From Haemonchus contortus (lineage: Eukaryota > Nematoda > Chromadorea > Rhabditida > Trichostrongylidae), in NCBI GenBank assembly GCA_000469685.2, contig LS997562.1, positions 4,781,515 to 4,845,514 of the forward strand: DNA of 64,000 nucleotides. Direction: 5' to 3'. The position numbers were made by a program, and so were the translations under genes. How positions within the stretch are numbered: the stretch's first letter is position 1; each line of letters opens with the position of its first letter. The notes below the pieces were generated by a model. The model was not told the origin of the DNA, made no database searches, and saw only the letters and a program-made list of their open reading frames with translations. This document shows, one piece after another, positions 46,901 to 58,461 of the stretch.

Positions 46901-49900
46901 ATTCTTTCTTCCAACTGATTCAGGTAAAACTTATACAGGAGTCATTCAATAGCGTGAATGAAAGGAGTGTGAACGGGACTAATGGGGCTACAACCCGATA
47001 ATAGTCTCTAGCAAACGGTTATGAAAAGTAGCTCAGAAAGCACCATCCACAAGCTTTTCCCAAAATGTCCCATCCGCCGTTCTAAGTGCTGGGAAAAGGG
47101 TCTCTAACAACTTTCTTCCCCATGCGAATACAGTGCTGAACTCTTCGACAACGCAACCCCTTGGCAAGGTATTTCGCGATACTTACTTGACCCTTATGCC
47201 CCTCTAGGTGAAATATCTGAGCCGTTTGAGGGATTTATCAACGGGGAGCGACACATATGTGTGGAAGTGGGGATTCGTTTTCCTTTTTTCTAGCCACCGT
47301 ATTATTCCAGGTGAGAAAATGACGCTTACCATTTCTGTGCTGCTGTCAATCGTCGTCTTCCTGTTGCTCGTGTCAAAAATTCTACCACCAACATCTAGTA
47401 CAATCCCATTGATGGCCAAGTAAGTCTCTGGAAATTACACGATTCCATAAAAAAAGATTTGGTTACCTTGAAACCCAAGATTTGCCTAATGGCTTTTCAC
47501 AAAGCTGAGGAGGAACTCATATCCGATCATGGTCCTGACAAAAATTCTCGGGAGCCACATCTGTTTTGCTATTCTACCATTTGATACCGGCAAAGCGCTG
47601 GAGAGTAGGGAGATTTCTGAGAGGACCTCCTTGATTGGATCAATCTTACCATTAGCTCGGTGTTTTGATCTAATGACTACATGTAATAGAGGCGCCACCA
47701 GGCACTGTTCCAGCTCCATTGTCGTACAAGTTATGGGGTTACACACATAGTGGATCAGATCGGACATGAAGACCTGAGATTTCATCTGGTTTTTCAACAG
47801 CCATAAGTTAAAAACTCAGGATCTGAAAATCAAGGCTTTCTAACTGACCGCAACAGACAGGGTAGTGAATGTCATGGCGATGTTCGCTAGCTCCAAAGTT
47901 TTCCACTTCTCTAGACTTTTTTGATAATCGCTGGTTCAAACTATTCCTGGCTATCTTTCTCAGCAGAAATTTTAAAAATTTGGATGAATTCAACTTCAGT
48001 TCTCATGTTGGAAGGATTCTAGGTACCTTCTGCTCACATTTGTGCTCAACGTAATCACAATTCTGGTGACGGTAATCATTATCAATGTATACTTCCGTAG
48101 TCCTACAACTCATCGAATGCCCGCTTGGGTACGAACCCTTTTTCTGGAGGTAAGGAGCCTTGGGGGGTTTTTTTGCAAAAGCATCATTAACCTACTACTT
48201 TACTGGTTTCAGTGGATGCCATGTATTATGTGTATGCAACGACCAAAATCCGCCTCACGAAAGCTCATGGCCAGTCAACAGAAACGGGGAGTGGCTCAGT
48301 TACCCGGCATTGGACAGTTCACCTTCAATCCAGCCTCTCATCATCCGTTCTGTCCCAGTGCTGATGACAGGTATGTTCTAAATACTTGTTCTTGAATAGT
48401 CAACTTCCTTAAAATGGCTGTTTTCGGTGTCACTCTACAAAATCATTTTTTCCTACCACTTTTGATAGTATCTAGGAATCACGGCTTCATCAACACAGGT
48501 CAATCAACAGTAGAGTTGATCCTCTCTAGTGAAATCAAAAAATGTAGTCGTTGAAATCCCTCCGCAAGTTGCGGGAACACTTTGCAGTAGAGGTGGACTT
48601 GTTGTCTGGTAGAGGCGGGATGTCGCGCAGAATGAGAGATCTCCCTAAAAAATGTTGTCAGAAGTAGCTTTCGTCATTGTGAATTCAAGCTACGCCCTTC
48701 GGAACCACACTATGAAATTTACCAACACGAAGTCTTCTGGTAGCCATAGAAAGCAGTACTTATTCCGCAAAACACACGACCTCGACAAAGTCACAACATT
48801 CTACTTTCGCTTTTTTTTATGCATGGAATCAGTTGAAGTGGTTGAGAGCCCGCATGGATACTGTTTGAACCATGTTACTGGTACATTTTTAGGACTACCA
48901 CCTCAACGAGAACGAAATTGAACTCATCCATTGAGATCCTTCGCGATCCTGCTACGTCGGTGTTTCATCCACTGACACCTGATGCTCTATTAGCCATAGA
49001 TGCCATCGAATACATTACAGATCACCTGAAGAAAGATGAGGAGTACAAAATGGTAAAAATAATTTCGTTCATTTTTAGTTCAGAATTTCTTTTAGAAGGA
49101 AAAATCTTAAAAAGACCTTTCAGGTTTTGCTTACCTGAGCAGGCTTTGATCTAAAACAATGCTTCCGAATGCCACTACTTATTCCATAAATCAGGGGTTG
49201 ACAAGAGAGGCTATGAAATTCCAAACAGATATATTCTGCCCATAAAAGTGAATCAAATTTCAGGAGAGCACAAAAATAACTGAATGGTTGGCATGAGGGT
49301 CATGAAAGGGAAATGAGGATTTCGTGGGAACGTTTGAGAAGGTCGGGAGGAATAGAAGCAATGCGGTGTATGAACGACTGATAAGGGATAGTTCATGGCG
49401 ATGGACGGGACAAATGTAGGAGAAAATGAAGGTTCCGAGATCTTCGAGATCTAAGGCTGTGGCTAAAAGTTCAGAATCACTCCAGTAAAGGATCTGGGTA
49501 TTTGGTTCTTGAAAATGCGCATCGTCGAGAACTTTTTCTGTATGTTCTCGGGGAAGTGCCCTTCATCACCAACTTTCCCTTCAATCTCATGAACGATCAG
49601 ACTTATCTTGATATGATAGTTTTAAGAAAATCCTTTATCCTGCTCAATTCTCCTGGCTTGGAATGGGCCTCTTCTTTGATTATGTTGGAACTAATGCACT
49701 GGGGTCCGGGAATTTCTCCCCTAACACGGCGTCGCACACGCTGCACCCGCCGCTTATCGCAGGATTGCGATGGAAGATTGGAGCGCGCAATTTGTGAGGT
49801 AGGGAGTCCTTTAATTATTTGAATTGGCTGACCGCCCTTTTCAATTCCAATGCGGTCTTGATCGTCGCTTATATAGGAGGAGTCATTTTAATTAATCAAG

Positions 49901-50541
49901 TCTAATAAACATGAAAACTAAAAGGAAACAGGAGAAAAAACGATAAAATCCAATGAAAAAGCAAGCCAGTCAAGGAAAAATATCACGTCCTATAGATTGG
50001 CGGGAGGCGGGGTGAGTACGGTAATTACAGTGACATTTGCCGCATGCCGCAAGGGAGAATGCCGCGATAGGGGAGAAGTTCCGTTACCCTAATGCACTGT
50101 AGTCACTGGGCTTCCCTTACATTCTAAAGATGACTTTGAAATCATTTCAGTATGGTACCAGAAAAATGAACATCTCCAACTTTTTTTCCTAAAAATAAGG
50201 GTAGCAAAAAACACGCTTTCATTTTATTTCATAGCTATTATGGATTATTTTTTAGTATCGTGACGATTGGAAGTATGTAGCAATGATTATTGATCGATTA
50301 CTACTGTATGTATTCTTCGGGATTACTGTAGGAGGTACATGTGGAATATTATTCAGTGCACCATATGTATTCCAAGGTGAGAATCAATACGGTCACTGAT
50401 ACTGATACCGTCACTTGCCCAAGTGGCTTTCCTACACAGTTTTTACCAATCAGTAGCAGTAATTGTACGCTTTCAGGAGTAAATCAGCGTGAAGTACTTC
50501 AGAGACTCATCGAACTGTATAAGACACGAGGCAGTAGCTAG
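43903..50541 (+). CDS. unc-29: Nicotinic acetylcholine receptor non-alpha subunit, UNC-29-like, copy 4 (15 exons)
   Basis: Exons: 43903-43954, 44524-44591, 44701-44772, 44959-45003, 45059-45168, 45658-45764, 46292-46350, 46407-46555, 46829-46923, 47311-47419, 48023-48149, 48213-48370, 48893-49052, 50256-50376, 50477-50541; 498 aa in frame. Signal peptide [17 protein letters not shown]; Cys-loop cysteines at about 149 and 163; M1 from about 225, M2 [14 protein letters not shown]3 about 290-313, M4 about 438-470. No vicinal Cys pair, so a non-alpha subunit; cation-selective Glu before M2. Closest to copy 1 in the channel domain, but the M3-M4 loop and C-terminus (YKTRGSS) differ. A likely poly(A) signal AATAAA is at 50611-50616. 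Introns carry a foldback element (43991-44288) and a small MITE (45229-45369). It would act with alpha subunits in muscle cholinergic receptors. Confidence 0.86.
43991..44288. mobile_element. Foldback element in copy 4 intron 1
   Basis: Two 80-bp arms (43991-44070 and 44209-44288) are almost perfect reverse complements, for example GACCGAAACTCACTGGGACC pairs with its complement near 44040. The loop is about 140 bp. Typical of foldback-type non-autonomous elements. Confidence 0.7.
45229..45369. mobile_element. Small MITE in copy 4 intron 5
   Basis: Inverted ends AGGTCAGGGTGCGA and GTCGTACCCTGACCT enclose a CpG-rich core of about 110 bp (GCGCGCAGTGAGCGGCG). Confidence 0.5.
46144..46182 (+). 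repeat. Poly-G tract in copy 4 intron 6
   Basis: A G-rich run ending in about nineteen consecutive G residues. It could form a G-quadruplex; sequencing length errors are likely here. Confidence 0.6.
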
Positions 50542-53338
50542 CTCATTTACAAGCAATACGGGTCATTTATGATAACAAAGTGTACTTTATATTTCTGATG
50601 TCATTCGTTGAATAAACTTTTGTTTAACGGTTGTTTACAACTAATAAACAATCTCAGGATTGTTGATTGCGTCCATTCTAGCAGCAGTGCCATGTCTTGA
50701 TTCGGTATCGCTTCGAAGAATGTGAATTTTGACGTTGACTAATCCCATTTTGGAACGCGCCACACTCTTGATTTGCATTCGAGATCGTTGAGGTGTTTGA
50801 ATGCTCAATCCCCCTATACAATGACTTGAGGGGCACAAATCAGTACATTTGCTCTCACATACGAGTTCGGTACCCCACAGGGATAAAAAAGTTGGTTAAT
50901 CCAGGCTATTATCGCCCCGGAATTCGATCCATGGACTACACAAGTGTGGAAACGTACGACTTGGCACTACCCCAAATTTGCTTCCGATTCATGTCACAAG
51001 TTTCCAGGAAAGTCTAGCATATGATAGGTATCGGGAGCCCAAAGAACTTGCTCATTTTGGTGATGAATTCGATAAACACTGGCAGTCCCTGAATCGACAA
51101 AAAGATGGAAAACGAAGAGTTCATGAGATGAAGAAAACGAGGACTATATTAGGGAAGAAATTTTGGTATTTGGGTGGGAATTCCGAAGGAAAGTCTTATA
51201 ATGGCCGAGTCATAAAGAAAAGAACGTCAGAAGAAATCATTAAAAAACCAAGGGAAAGCTAGAGTTACAATGAATAGGATGATATTAAAAGTAAGGTCAG
51301 GGGACTGCAAAGATACTTTCTATCAACATTTCTCGACAGGACCAAAGGAACAGTAATTGGATCTCATCGTACTCTGCAGCCCAAGGAATCCCTGACAGTT
51401 CAGCTTGCATTAGATGAATAATTTGTAGAGAGTTATACAGTAGCACTGGACTTAATTGAAGTTACCCACTCATTACGCTCAAAATTCAGACAGGTTTCCT
51501 TCATTTCAAGTCTGTCTAACAATTTGAAGTCAGAAAACGACGAAAAAGACCGACAGACCTTCAAAACCGAAGTTTCAATGGTGACTGACTTGACTTGGCA
51601 GTAAATGTGAACCAAGCGACAAACCTGAACAATTACAAACCGCATCGCTGCCCATCGCGTCGCGTTCCCAATCAACCGCCCGAGAATATTCAGTCCAACA
51701 TGTGTTCGTTATTTTCAAAACATCCCTTTGTTTTTAAATGAAATCGTATATGTCGTGAATGTAAATGTGAATGTAAGTGTTGGGCAAATAAATTTTATGC
51801 GTAGCTGTGTCGATTGTGGGTAAGTTGTCAAATCTTTTTCAATACGATCCAAGTCGTTTTAGGGAATATCAGTCCGATTTTCTAACAACCTGTATGAGAT
51901 TCTTTGTTTTTTTTTTTCATAAGCTTCTTGATCATATGCTATTGTGCTCAGCATTTTTATGGTGTACAGTCGAAAAAAAAACAGAAGTGAATGGGAAGCT
52001 AGTAGCTTCTAGGTATACATTACTGGGTTTGCTTTTAGAATCGAACTTCATGCTCCTCAACTTCCTCATCGGTTTCGCGTAATCTTTTATTTGCCATTCT
52101 TTCGCCACGCTGTGAAGCCTATTAAACTTTCTTTAGTGGGTAACATCCTTTTATTATTTCCCTTTCAAAATCACTCAATTTCCCTACGATTCTTGATGAT
52201 TCCCTAAATCTCCCGAGATTGATCCCTTCATCGGCGTCCCTGTCTTGGCTGAAAACAACTCAATTGAAAAGACGGAGTTCGATGGTGTTCAAGCGGCGGC
52301 GTTGCGGTCCCTGCACAAGTTCACGCCACTCCATTCCATGTGCTCTCGATTTCACAACTATGTACTTTCTTCTCATGATGTTGTTTCCCTACCAACAGAT
52401 TAAATATTTTTATCGACGTGGGGGGGGTGGGGGGGGGAGGAATTTTTCCTGTAGGTTTTACACATACATGCATAAATTTCCTCTGCAATCCCATTCGCCT
52501 CCCATCTTTCGCATCAAATTTTATGAATATTGGCGTTTGTTTTGTCGACCCCAAGCAGCCCCCAACTCCAAACACTTCTTTTCTTTTCCATGTTCTCTCC
52601 CTTAGCATCCTTAATCAACGCTTCCATAGTTCGGTGTTGTGCCCTTTGCGTTAATCGTTTAATTTTGTCCAGCTTTTTCTTTATCCCTGGGCTGAAATAT
52701 TCCGTGTATGATCTGTCCTACCTACTTTTTTTTTGTTATCCAATCAGCGCGATAAGCACTGATGAACTAGCTTATGGTTGCAATTCTTTGAAAAGTCATC
52801 AGCAGCTGCCCAACATGACGCACTTCTTTGTCAAATGCCAGTTTTATTCCATTCATAACTATGGTGAGGCAAAGTCCAGCTTCTGAGAACAGAAAATTCC
52901 TCTTTCCATAATTGCAAAACCATGAAATTTATTAGCAGCATTGATTACTTGGTTTTGTGAATGGTTGCTTGATTTCCGAGAATAAAGGTAAGCAATTCCG
53001 GTAACCCTGACGCGATTCCCATGATCCTACGTTCTTACGACTCCTCCTCTGTGGATCATCCTAGCCTCTTCACTCCTCTTGTTTTATACTCATTTATCTA
53101 ATCCAGTTGCTTCCGCTTCGGTTAGTCATATAGAATAAGATTTTTAAGGAATATAATAAGGGGGTATTACACACTCAAAAGAAGCGGCAGCAAGTCATTT
53201 CAACACCTTGCTATATAAACACTTTCCAGAATTTATTGTATTGAAAGCCAGTTTTCGTTTGGGACACGTCTCGCCGTCGACTTCGCGTCTATCTGTTGAG
53301 CTGTCATCAAGTTCTTCTGAAAAAGTGTTTCAGTACCG
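50542..53338. other. Intergenic between the receptor array and NDUFA7
   Basis: A SINE-like copy lies at about 50800-50960 (CCTATACAATGACTTGAGG, GGAATTCGATCCATGGAC). A G-rich run is at about 52419-52440. A 67-codon open frame without an early ATG is at 52200-52400 and contains LAENNSIEKTEFDGVQAAAL; I do not recognise it. No gene is called. Confidence 0.4.
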
Positions 53339-55017
53339 ATGAGCGGTCGAAAGATCGCTGCCGCCACTGTACAAAACCGTACTCAGACTCCGTTCTGGAC
53401 ATGGATACGTAATAAGCTGCTCGCTGTCGACAGGCTACCGAAAACCCCTCCTCCAGGCCTTCCAACACCTGACGGAAAGGTAGACTCGTTTTTAAAAAGT
53501 GTTTCCTCTGTATACCTCCATTCTAAACCTCTAAATCCTAGCGCTTCGGTCCTATCCGATTATGACTCTTCTTAAAAGTTGATCTCAAACTCATCAGTTT
53601 ATCGAACTTAACGCTGTCCTGCCGAATATTCCGTTCTTTCTTTCTATCTCTTTTTTTATGTTAAGTTATTATTTACAGGCGGTCTATCATAATCCACTAC
53701 GGTTCCCAAATACGCAATCTGCTCGTCCTGGCTCAGCAGAGCTACCAACATTACCCGGTGGAGTTCATCACATTAGTTCAGGAAATTACTACTACACTAG
53801 GTATCAGTTTTTGGACTCAAACTTTTCACGTTCTTGCGACAATCCGCTCTCTTTGTGCCGTTATAACGGACTGATTTCTAGGGATGGTCGTCGTGAGGTT
53901 TTGCCACCAAAGCCGGTGTACTTGTCGGATGGTCATCAGGTTCAGTTTGGAACGCCTACTGGTGCAGCGCTTACGTGAGTGGTTCGGTATTCAGTAATGT
54001 TCAACGATCACAGCTTTAGAATCTGATAGAAAAAGGTAGCAGCTTGCCCAATACAGTATTACCTGATTATATAGGGGCAGTTATGCATGGCTTTATCTAC
54101 AAGGGAACTCGTTTATCCTCCAAGGCCGTACTTATTGCTTGTAACATTGCTTACTCATTTGTATTGCGTCCTACGTTGGTAACTGTTCCATATAGATATT
54201 GGATGATAAAACACATTCACTATGATAGGCAGAGTCATGCAGGGATTGGGTTTAAAGTAAGTGCTATGAGTTTATTTTTTCCTTGCTGGCGCCTAGACTA
54301 GAGCATCCTTGATTACTCAGGTGCTTTTAACGACGGTCAGATCTTCTACCTTGATTCCTTAAGTTTCTTTTAGTTTCTTTTTAAGTTTTCTTAAATTTTT
54401 CACAATTGTGTTTTCCAATTCGAAAGGTTCCTCAAATAAAGTTTCAACCATGCCAGCAGGAACTCAAATTAAGTCGCAGTTTTTTAGTAATAGAGTTATG
54501 TCAACCTCAATTCTCTTTTACGTCGAAATCTCATCCCCCTTAGTTACCGTACTTTCGAGAAATCTATTAATAAGTTGATTTGATGTAGTTAAGTTTAGTT
54601 TAGAAATGGTCAATATTGTCACCTTTATTTCACATGCTTATACATAGCATGTCCGTAAATGAATAAATAAATAAATTCCTGGCAGTAAGTCGTACTACAG
54701 TGAGCTTTGAGTTCTACCTTACTTCACCAGGGGTTCTGCGTTTTCGCAATAATTCTTGCTATTTTATGCTATCCGTTAGTTGTTCTCAAGGTTTTCAGTT
54801 CTGTGTTTCTATGAGAAATTGATTTGCTTCTTGTTTCAGTGAAAGTGAAGCAGTCCAAGTAAATAAAGGACCATCAGCGAACTTTGGTCTAGAATCGCCA
54901 ACACCAGGTTTTGGTTTCGAATGGAAACGTAATCGAGAGACAGAGCTTGAGACGCAAAAAGAAGATCCGGAACTGGCTCGTCTTGAACGTTTTGATAGAT
55001 TTTCATCGAGCAAGTAG
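53339..55017 (+). CDS. NADH dehydrogenase (ubiquinone) 1 alpha subcomplex subunit 7, NDUFA7 / B14.5a homologue
   Basis: Four exons: 53339-53479, 53679-53800, 53882-53974, 54840-55017; 177 aa in frame. The family signature is visible: PKTPPPGLP, then a stretch ending SSGNYYYTRDGRREVLPP (residues about 82-100), matching the NNYYCTRDGRRE region of animal NDUFA7. It is a supernumerary accessory subunit of respiratory complex I on the matrix side of the inner mitochondrial membrane. The nematode form is longer than the vertebrate one (about 113 aa) with a charged C-terminal tail ending RFDRFSSSK. A TTTCAG acceptor lies seven bases before the ATG; AATAAA is at 55061-55066. The next gene starts only 275 bp after the stop. 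Confidence 0.85.
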
Positions 55018-55291
55018 ATCAGTTTGAGTGTAGACGTAATCAGTTCCTGTAGATTTTTTAAATAAAAAATTGCGTGGGGAAAACTGTGATTTTTTCTCCC
55101 CAATGAGGTCTGAGCACCTTCAATTATATCCCAATCATCCTACTATGCTTGTTTTGTGTTTACGTTTTTTGTGCGTATTGTTGTTCCTTGTTCCGTGGTT
55201 TTGGGGACATATCGTTTCGTTCCTCCTATATCGTTCCTTTTTATGAGAATTTGTTGATTTTTTGTTATTGTTCATCATATTGCTCTTCAGA
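55018..55291 (+). promoter_or_regulatory. Intercistronic region, probable SL2-type junction
   Basis: Poly(A) signal AATAAA at 55061-55066, then a T-rich stretch, then the acceptor TTGCTCTTCAG at 55280-55290, one base before the ATG of the next gene. The spacing of about 225 bp from poly(A) signal to acceptor is what nematode operons usually show, though somewhat long. Co-transcription is inferred. Confidence 0.5.
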
Positions 55292-55902
55292 ATGCGTACC
55301 TCCGTGGTTGCTATGGGCAAGCACTTTGGGCAGCTTGGAAAGGTGATTTTCTTTTTCGATTTCCTTTTTTGTTATTCCGAATATCATCGAAGCTTGGATC
55401 CCGTGTTGGGTTTCTCGACTGTTCGACTAGTTCTGTGATGTGGACTTTTACTTGTTTTCGCTCCACGCCTAATTTATGGGGTCCCAATTTTTTAGTGATG
55501 GGCCTTCTCGGGGGAGATGTGGTGTGAAAACAATTTGTTCTTCCAATCATTTGGACAAGTTTTTGTTGCTTTCCGACTATTTTCAAATCAGCTTTACAGA
55601 TGTATGGAGAATATCGTTTCGCCCTGTCACCAAACGAGCAAAAGGCATTCAAGGGATTCTTTGACCAGGCTATTGTCAAGGTAATACCTCAAATACTGTG
55701 TCTGTCGGGTTAATTAAAAGTTGAAGGCAAAGTATCTACGATGAGTTTTGCTCTGATTTAGGTCTTCAAAAGTTACGTATGGGATCAGTGGTACTACTAT
55801 ATCCCTCAAACTATTGCCGCCTATCTTCTATACGACTGGGCCAAGAAGACGAACTACAAAGTAAATCGAAAGAATCCGGCCGACTACGCTAATGATCAGT
55901 AA
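55292..55902 (+). CDS. Cytochrome b-c1 complex subunit 8 (UQCRQ / QCR8 homologue)
   Basis: Three exons: 55292-55342, 55600-55680, 55762-55902; 90 aa in frame. Short N-terminus MRTSVVAMGKHFGQLGK, then YRFALSPNEQKAFKGFF (residues about 21-38) and a single membrane helix within WYYYIPQTIAAYLLYDWA (about 54-71), followed by a polar tail NPADYANDQ. Length and layout fit subunit 8, the small ubiquinone-binding-protein subunit of complex III in the inner mitochondrial membrane. AATAAA is at 55943-55948. It lies directly downstream of the NDUFA7 gene on the same strand, which suggests an operon of respiratory-chain genes; I recall adjacent C. elegans genes F45H10.3 and F45H10.2 with these products, from memory only. 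Confidence 0.88.
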
Positions 55903-55948
55903 TTCATGTTGTGAATGTAATTTAGCTGTGGTGACTTAGACAAATAAA

Positions 55949-57971
55949 GCATAGTCTTTTCTCGACAGTGGTAAACAACCTACAGAAAATTTCTGTGCAA
56001 TTAAGCCTAAAGTGAAGAAAGGTACGGTTTCTGATCGTTGCTGTTTCTAGGAGTGTTTTGCAAACATTTAAATGTTGCGATGCCTTCAAATATTCAGGTA
56101 TCAAGAATCAGTTGTTAAGGATTACGAATCCCCCCATGATCGTGGGTAAGTACAGGTAAAAGGGTAGGGTAATCGGTTATCATCCAGGCTTACCCATGAA
56201 ATGTTTTATGAGACATGGGTGTTGTGATGGTTGGAACAAATGAATATTCCACTTGAAAGGATGCCTGAGTACATAATTTGGCTGTTGCAGAGATCTCAAA
56301 ATAAGAGCTATGAATAATCCTCCTGAATGTTGTTTACTGGTTTGTATAGAGGGACTGATAAGTAAGTATAAGTAGGTCGCTTTCAAAGGTTTTGTGGCTG
56401 GGTGACGACCTTCCAAGGTGACATGTGAGTGGCTCTATCAGCTGTTCTGCTTCAGCTGGTTTAGGTTGGCAAATAAGTCCTGCGACAAAATGGAGACCTT
56501 TTTTTAAATCGTTCCTAAATTTTTTCATACCAGTCAATTTTCGGAAAAATATTTACTAAAGAAGTCAACAACCTTCTTTTATCCTTTGAGCCAATCACTG
56601 ATGCCATCTCTTCAGGAGTGGGAAAGTTGTGACTCAAGGAAGTAATTGACTACTGTTTTTGGATCACATTAAGTTACGAATTTCTTTTCCACAATGGGAT
56701 GCTCGAAAAGGCGGAGCACATGGTAGTTAAAAGGAGGAGCACTCCGGGAGTACGACTGATGAGTAACCTGGAACCAAGCGGGATCGGTGAACTTTTGACG
56801 TGGATCTAAAGCGAATTTTCGACGTGCGTCGTCCATCTGTAGGGGCCTGATTTACGGTTTGATCGCCCTTCTCTAACCCCGTTGGCCAAATTAAGGGGAT
56901 CATAGGGGCAAGCGATAGCCGTGTCCATCCAGTCTGCGTTTAGCAACTCATAAAGGATGAATTCCTTCAACATCCATCGAATTAGGGGGTGATGCTTGCG
57001 TTACCCCGAAGGCTGGTATCTCCTGCAGTGAAGCGATCCAACCGATTATTGACCGTCGATCGGTGAGCAGTGCTAGCATCGAATAGATTGCTGATATTTC
57101 GAGCCGCTACACCCGCATTTTTTCCTTGGCGTGCTTAGTAGAAGGTGATGGTACGAATCGGGTGTTGTCAATTCATTGACCGTAATGCTCTGAAAGCCCA
57201 CACGCGTGCCCTTATCTACTTATGTGTTAATTGCATGAGGAGTTTCCTACAAGTCTATCACCCTTGCTATCGTGTTCACACTGTTGATACAAATTTTCAA
57301 CGCTTCAAATTTTTTGTCGCAGGACTTATTTGCCAACCTAATATTTCTTTTCCCTTCTGACATAGTCATCCATAGGTTTCTTGCAGAGATCCTGCAATTG
57401 GGGTTTGGAGGAGCAGTTTAAGGTGATTGTAGCGAATGAAATCTCGAATTTCCATGAATCTGACGAATTTTCTTTGAAATCATTGTGACTTAATCATAAA
57501 ACCATTAAATCCCCCGATGTCATCCTCAAACAGGTCTAAAAGGTCTAGTTCATACCGTAATCTAGTCGGAAACGTAAATTAGACACACCTCCAAATTAGA
57601 TAGTTTTCGGTTTGTAGAGCAATTACCTGAAATGAGGGGGTAAGGGAGCAAAAACAAACGCCCGTAAATCATCAACACTATTCATGCGTAGCACCTGCAG
57701 GTAATTTGTTACCTATACGTAGTGTTTACCTTGTCTATCATGCCCGAGATGTCTAGAAGATCTGTAATTCTTCTCACATTCCACCCAATGAAATATTCCT
57801 ACATGAAAGGTCCTGACCATTTTTTTTGTAAATTCAGTTCTAGGCGAGACTTTTAAGATTGATGGGAGCTTTAGGAGAGTCATACCCTTGTGCAAATCTG
57901 TTTGAAAAGAAATTCTGCCAATTTTATGGGGATTACTCCCAAATGCAGCCCTCTAATCTGATTCTACAACC
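55949..57971. other. Intergenic, no gene seen
   Basis: Only short chance open frames and no recognised repeat family. Nothing supported. Confidence 0.4.
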
Positions 57972-58461
57972 CTGAAGGCACGGTTCACGTTAGCGAAGGT
58001 TTCTGACATTCCTCCCTTGGATGAACCTGCGTTCCCCTAAGGATAGCCCAAGTAACGCTGTCGGGCCCAAAAATTCAAGATAGGATGTGATAAGGGCTCC
58101 GAAGTCGGTTTCGCCGGCGTTCATACCTAAGGCGGACGAGTTCCTGAGCGCTGTAGAAGCTGTGGAGGTTGAACCATTCGCGCCGAGACCCATACATCGC
58201 ACGCAGGCAACTTACTGCAGCCAGCTGTATACAATGGCGCGCACATTTGAACAACTCGTCCAAATACCGGTTCCATGCAATGATTGTCGTTACATTCTCG
58301 TCCAAACCCCAATTTTGCCAGTTTTTTTTTTGAAGCCTCATTTTTCCCAATATCACCGATTATCGCGTTCTTTTCGACATTTTTGCACTCTACTGGGATA
58401 TCAGCTCCATTGTTCGTGTATGACCCGGTTCCTTAATACTGCCATGAGCTGTGCCTATAAA
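57972..58461. mobile_element. MITE, same family as in the unc-29 introns
   Basis: Starts CTGAAGGCACGGTTCACGTT and ends CATGAGCTGTGCCTATAAAG. The interior shares GGCGGACGAGTTC, CGCACGCAGGCAACTTACTG and ACAACTCGTCCAAATACC with the copies at 4621-5089 and 35541-35914. The open frames on both strands here are part of the element. Confidence 0.65.
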
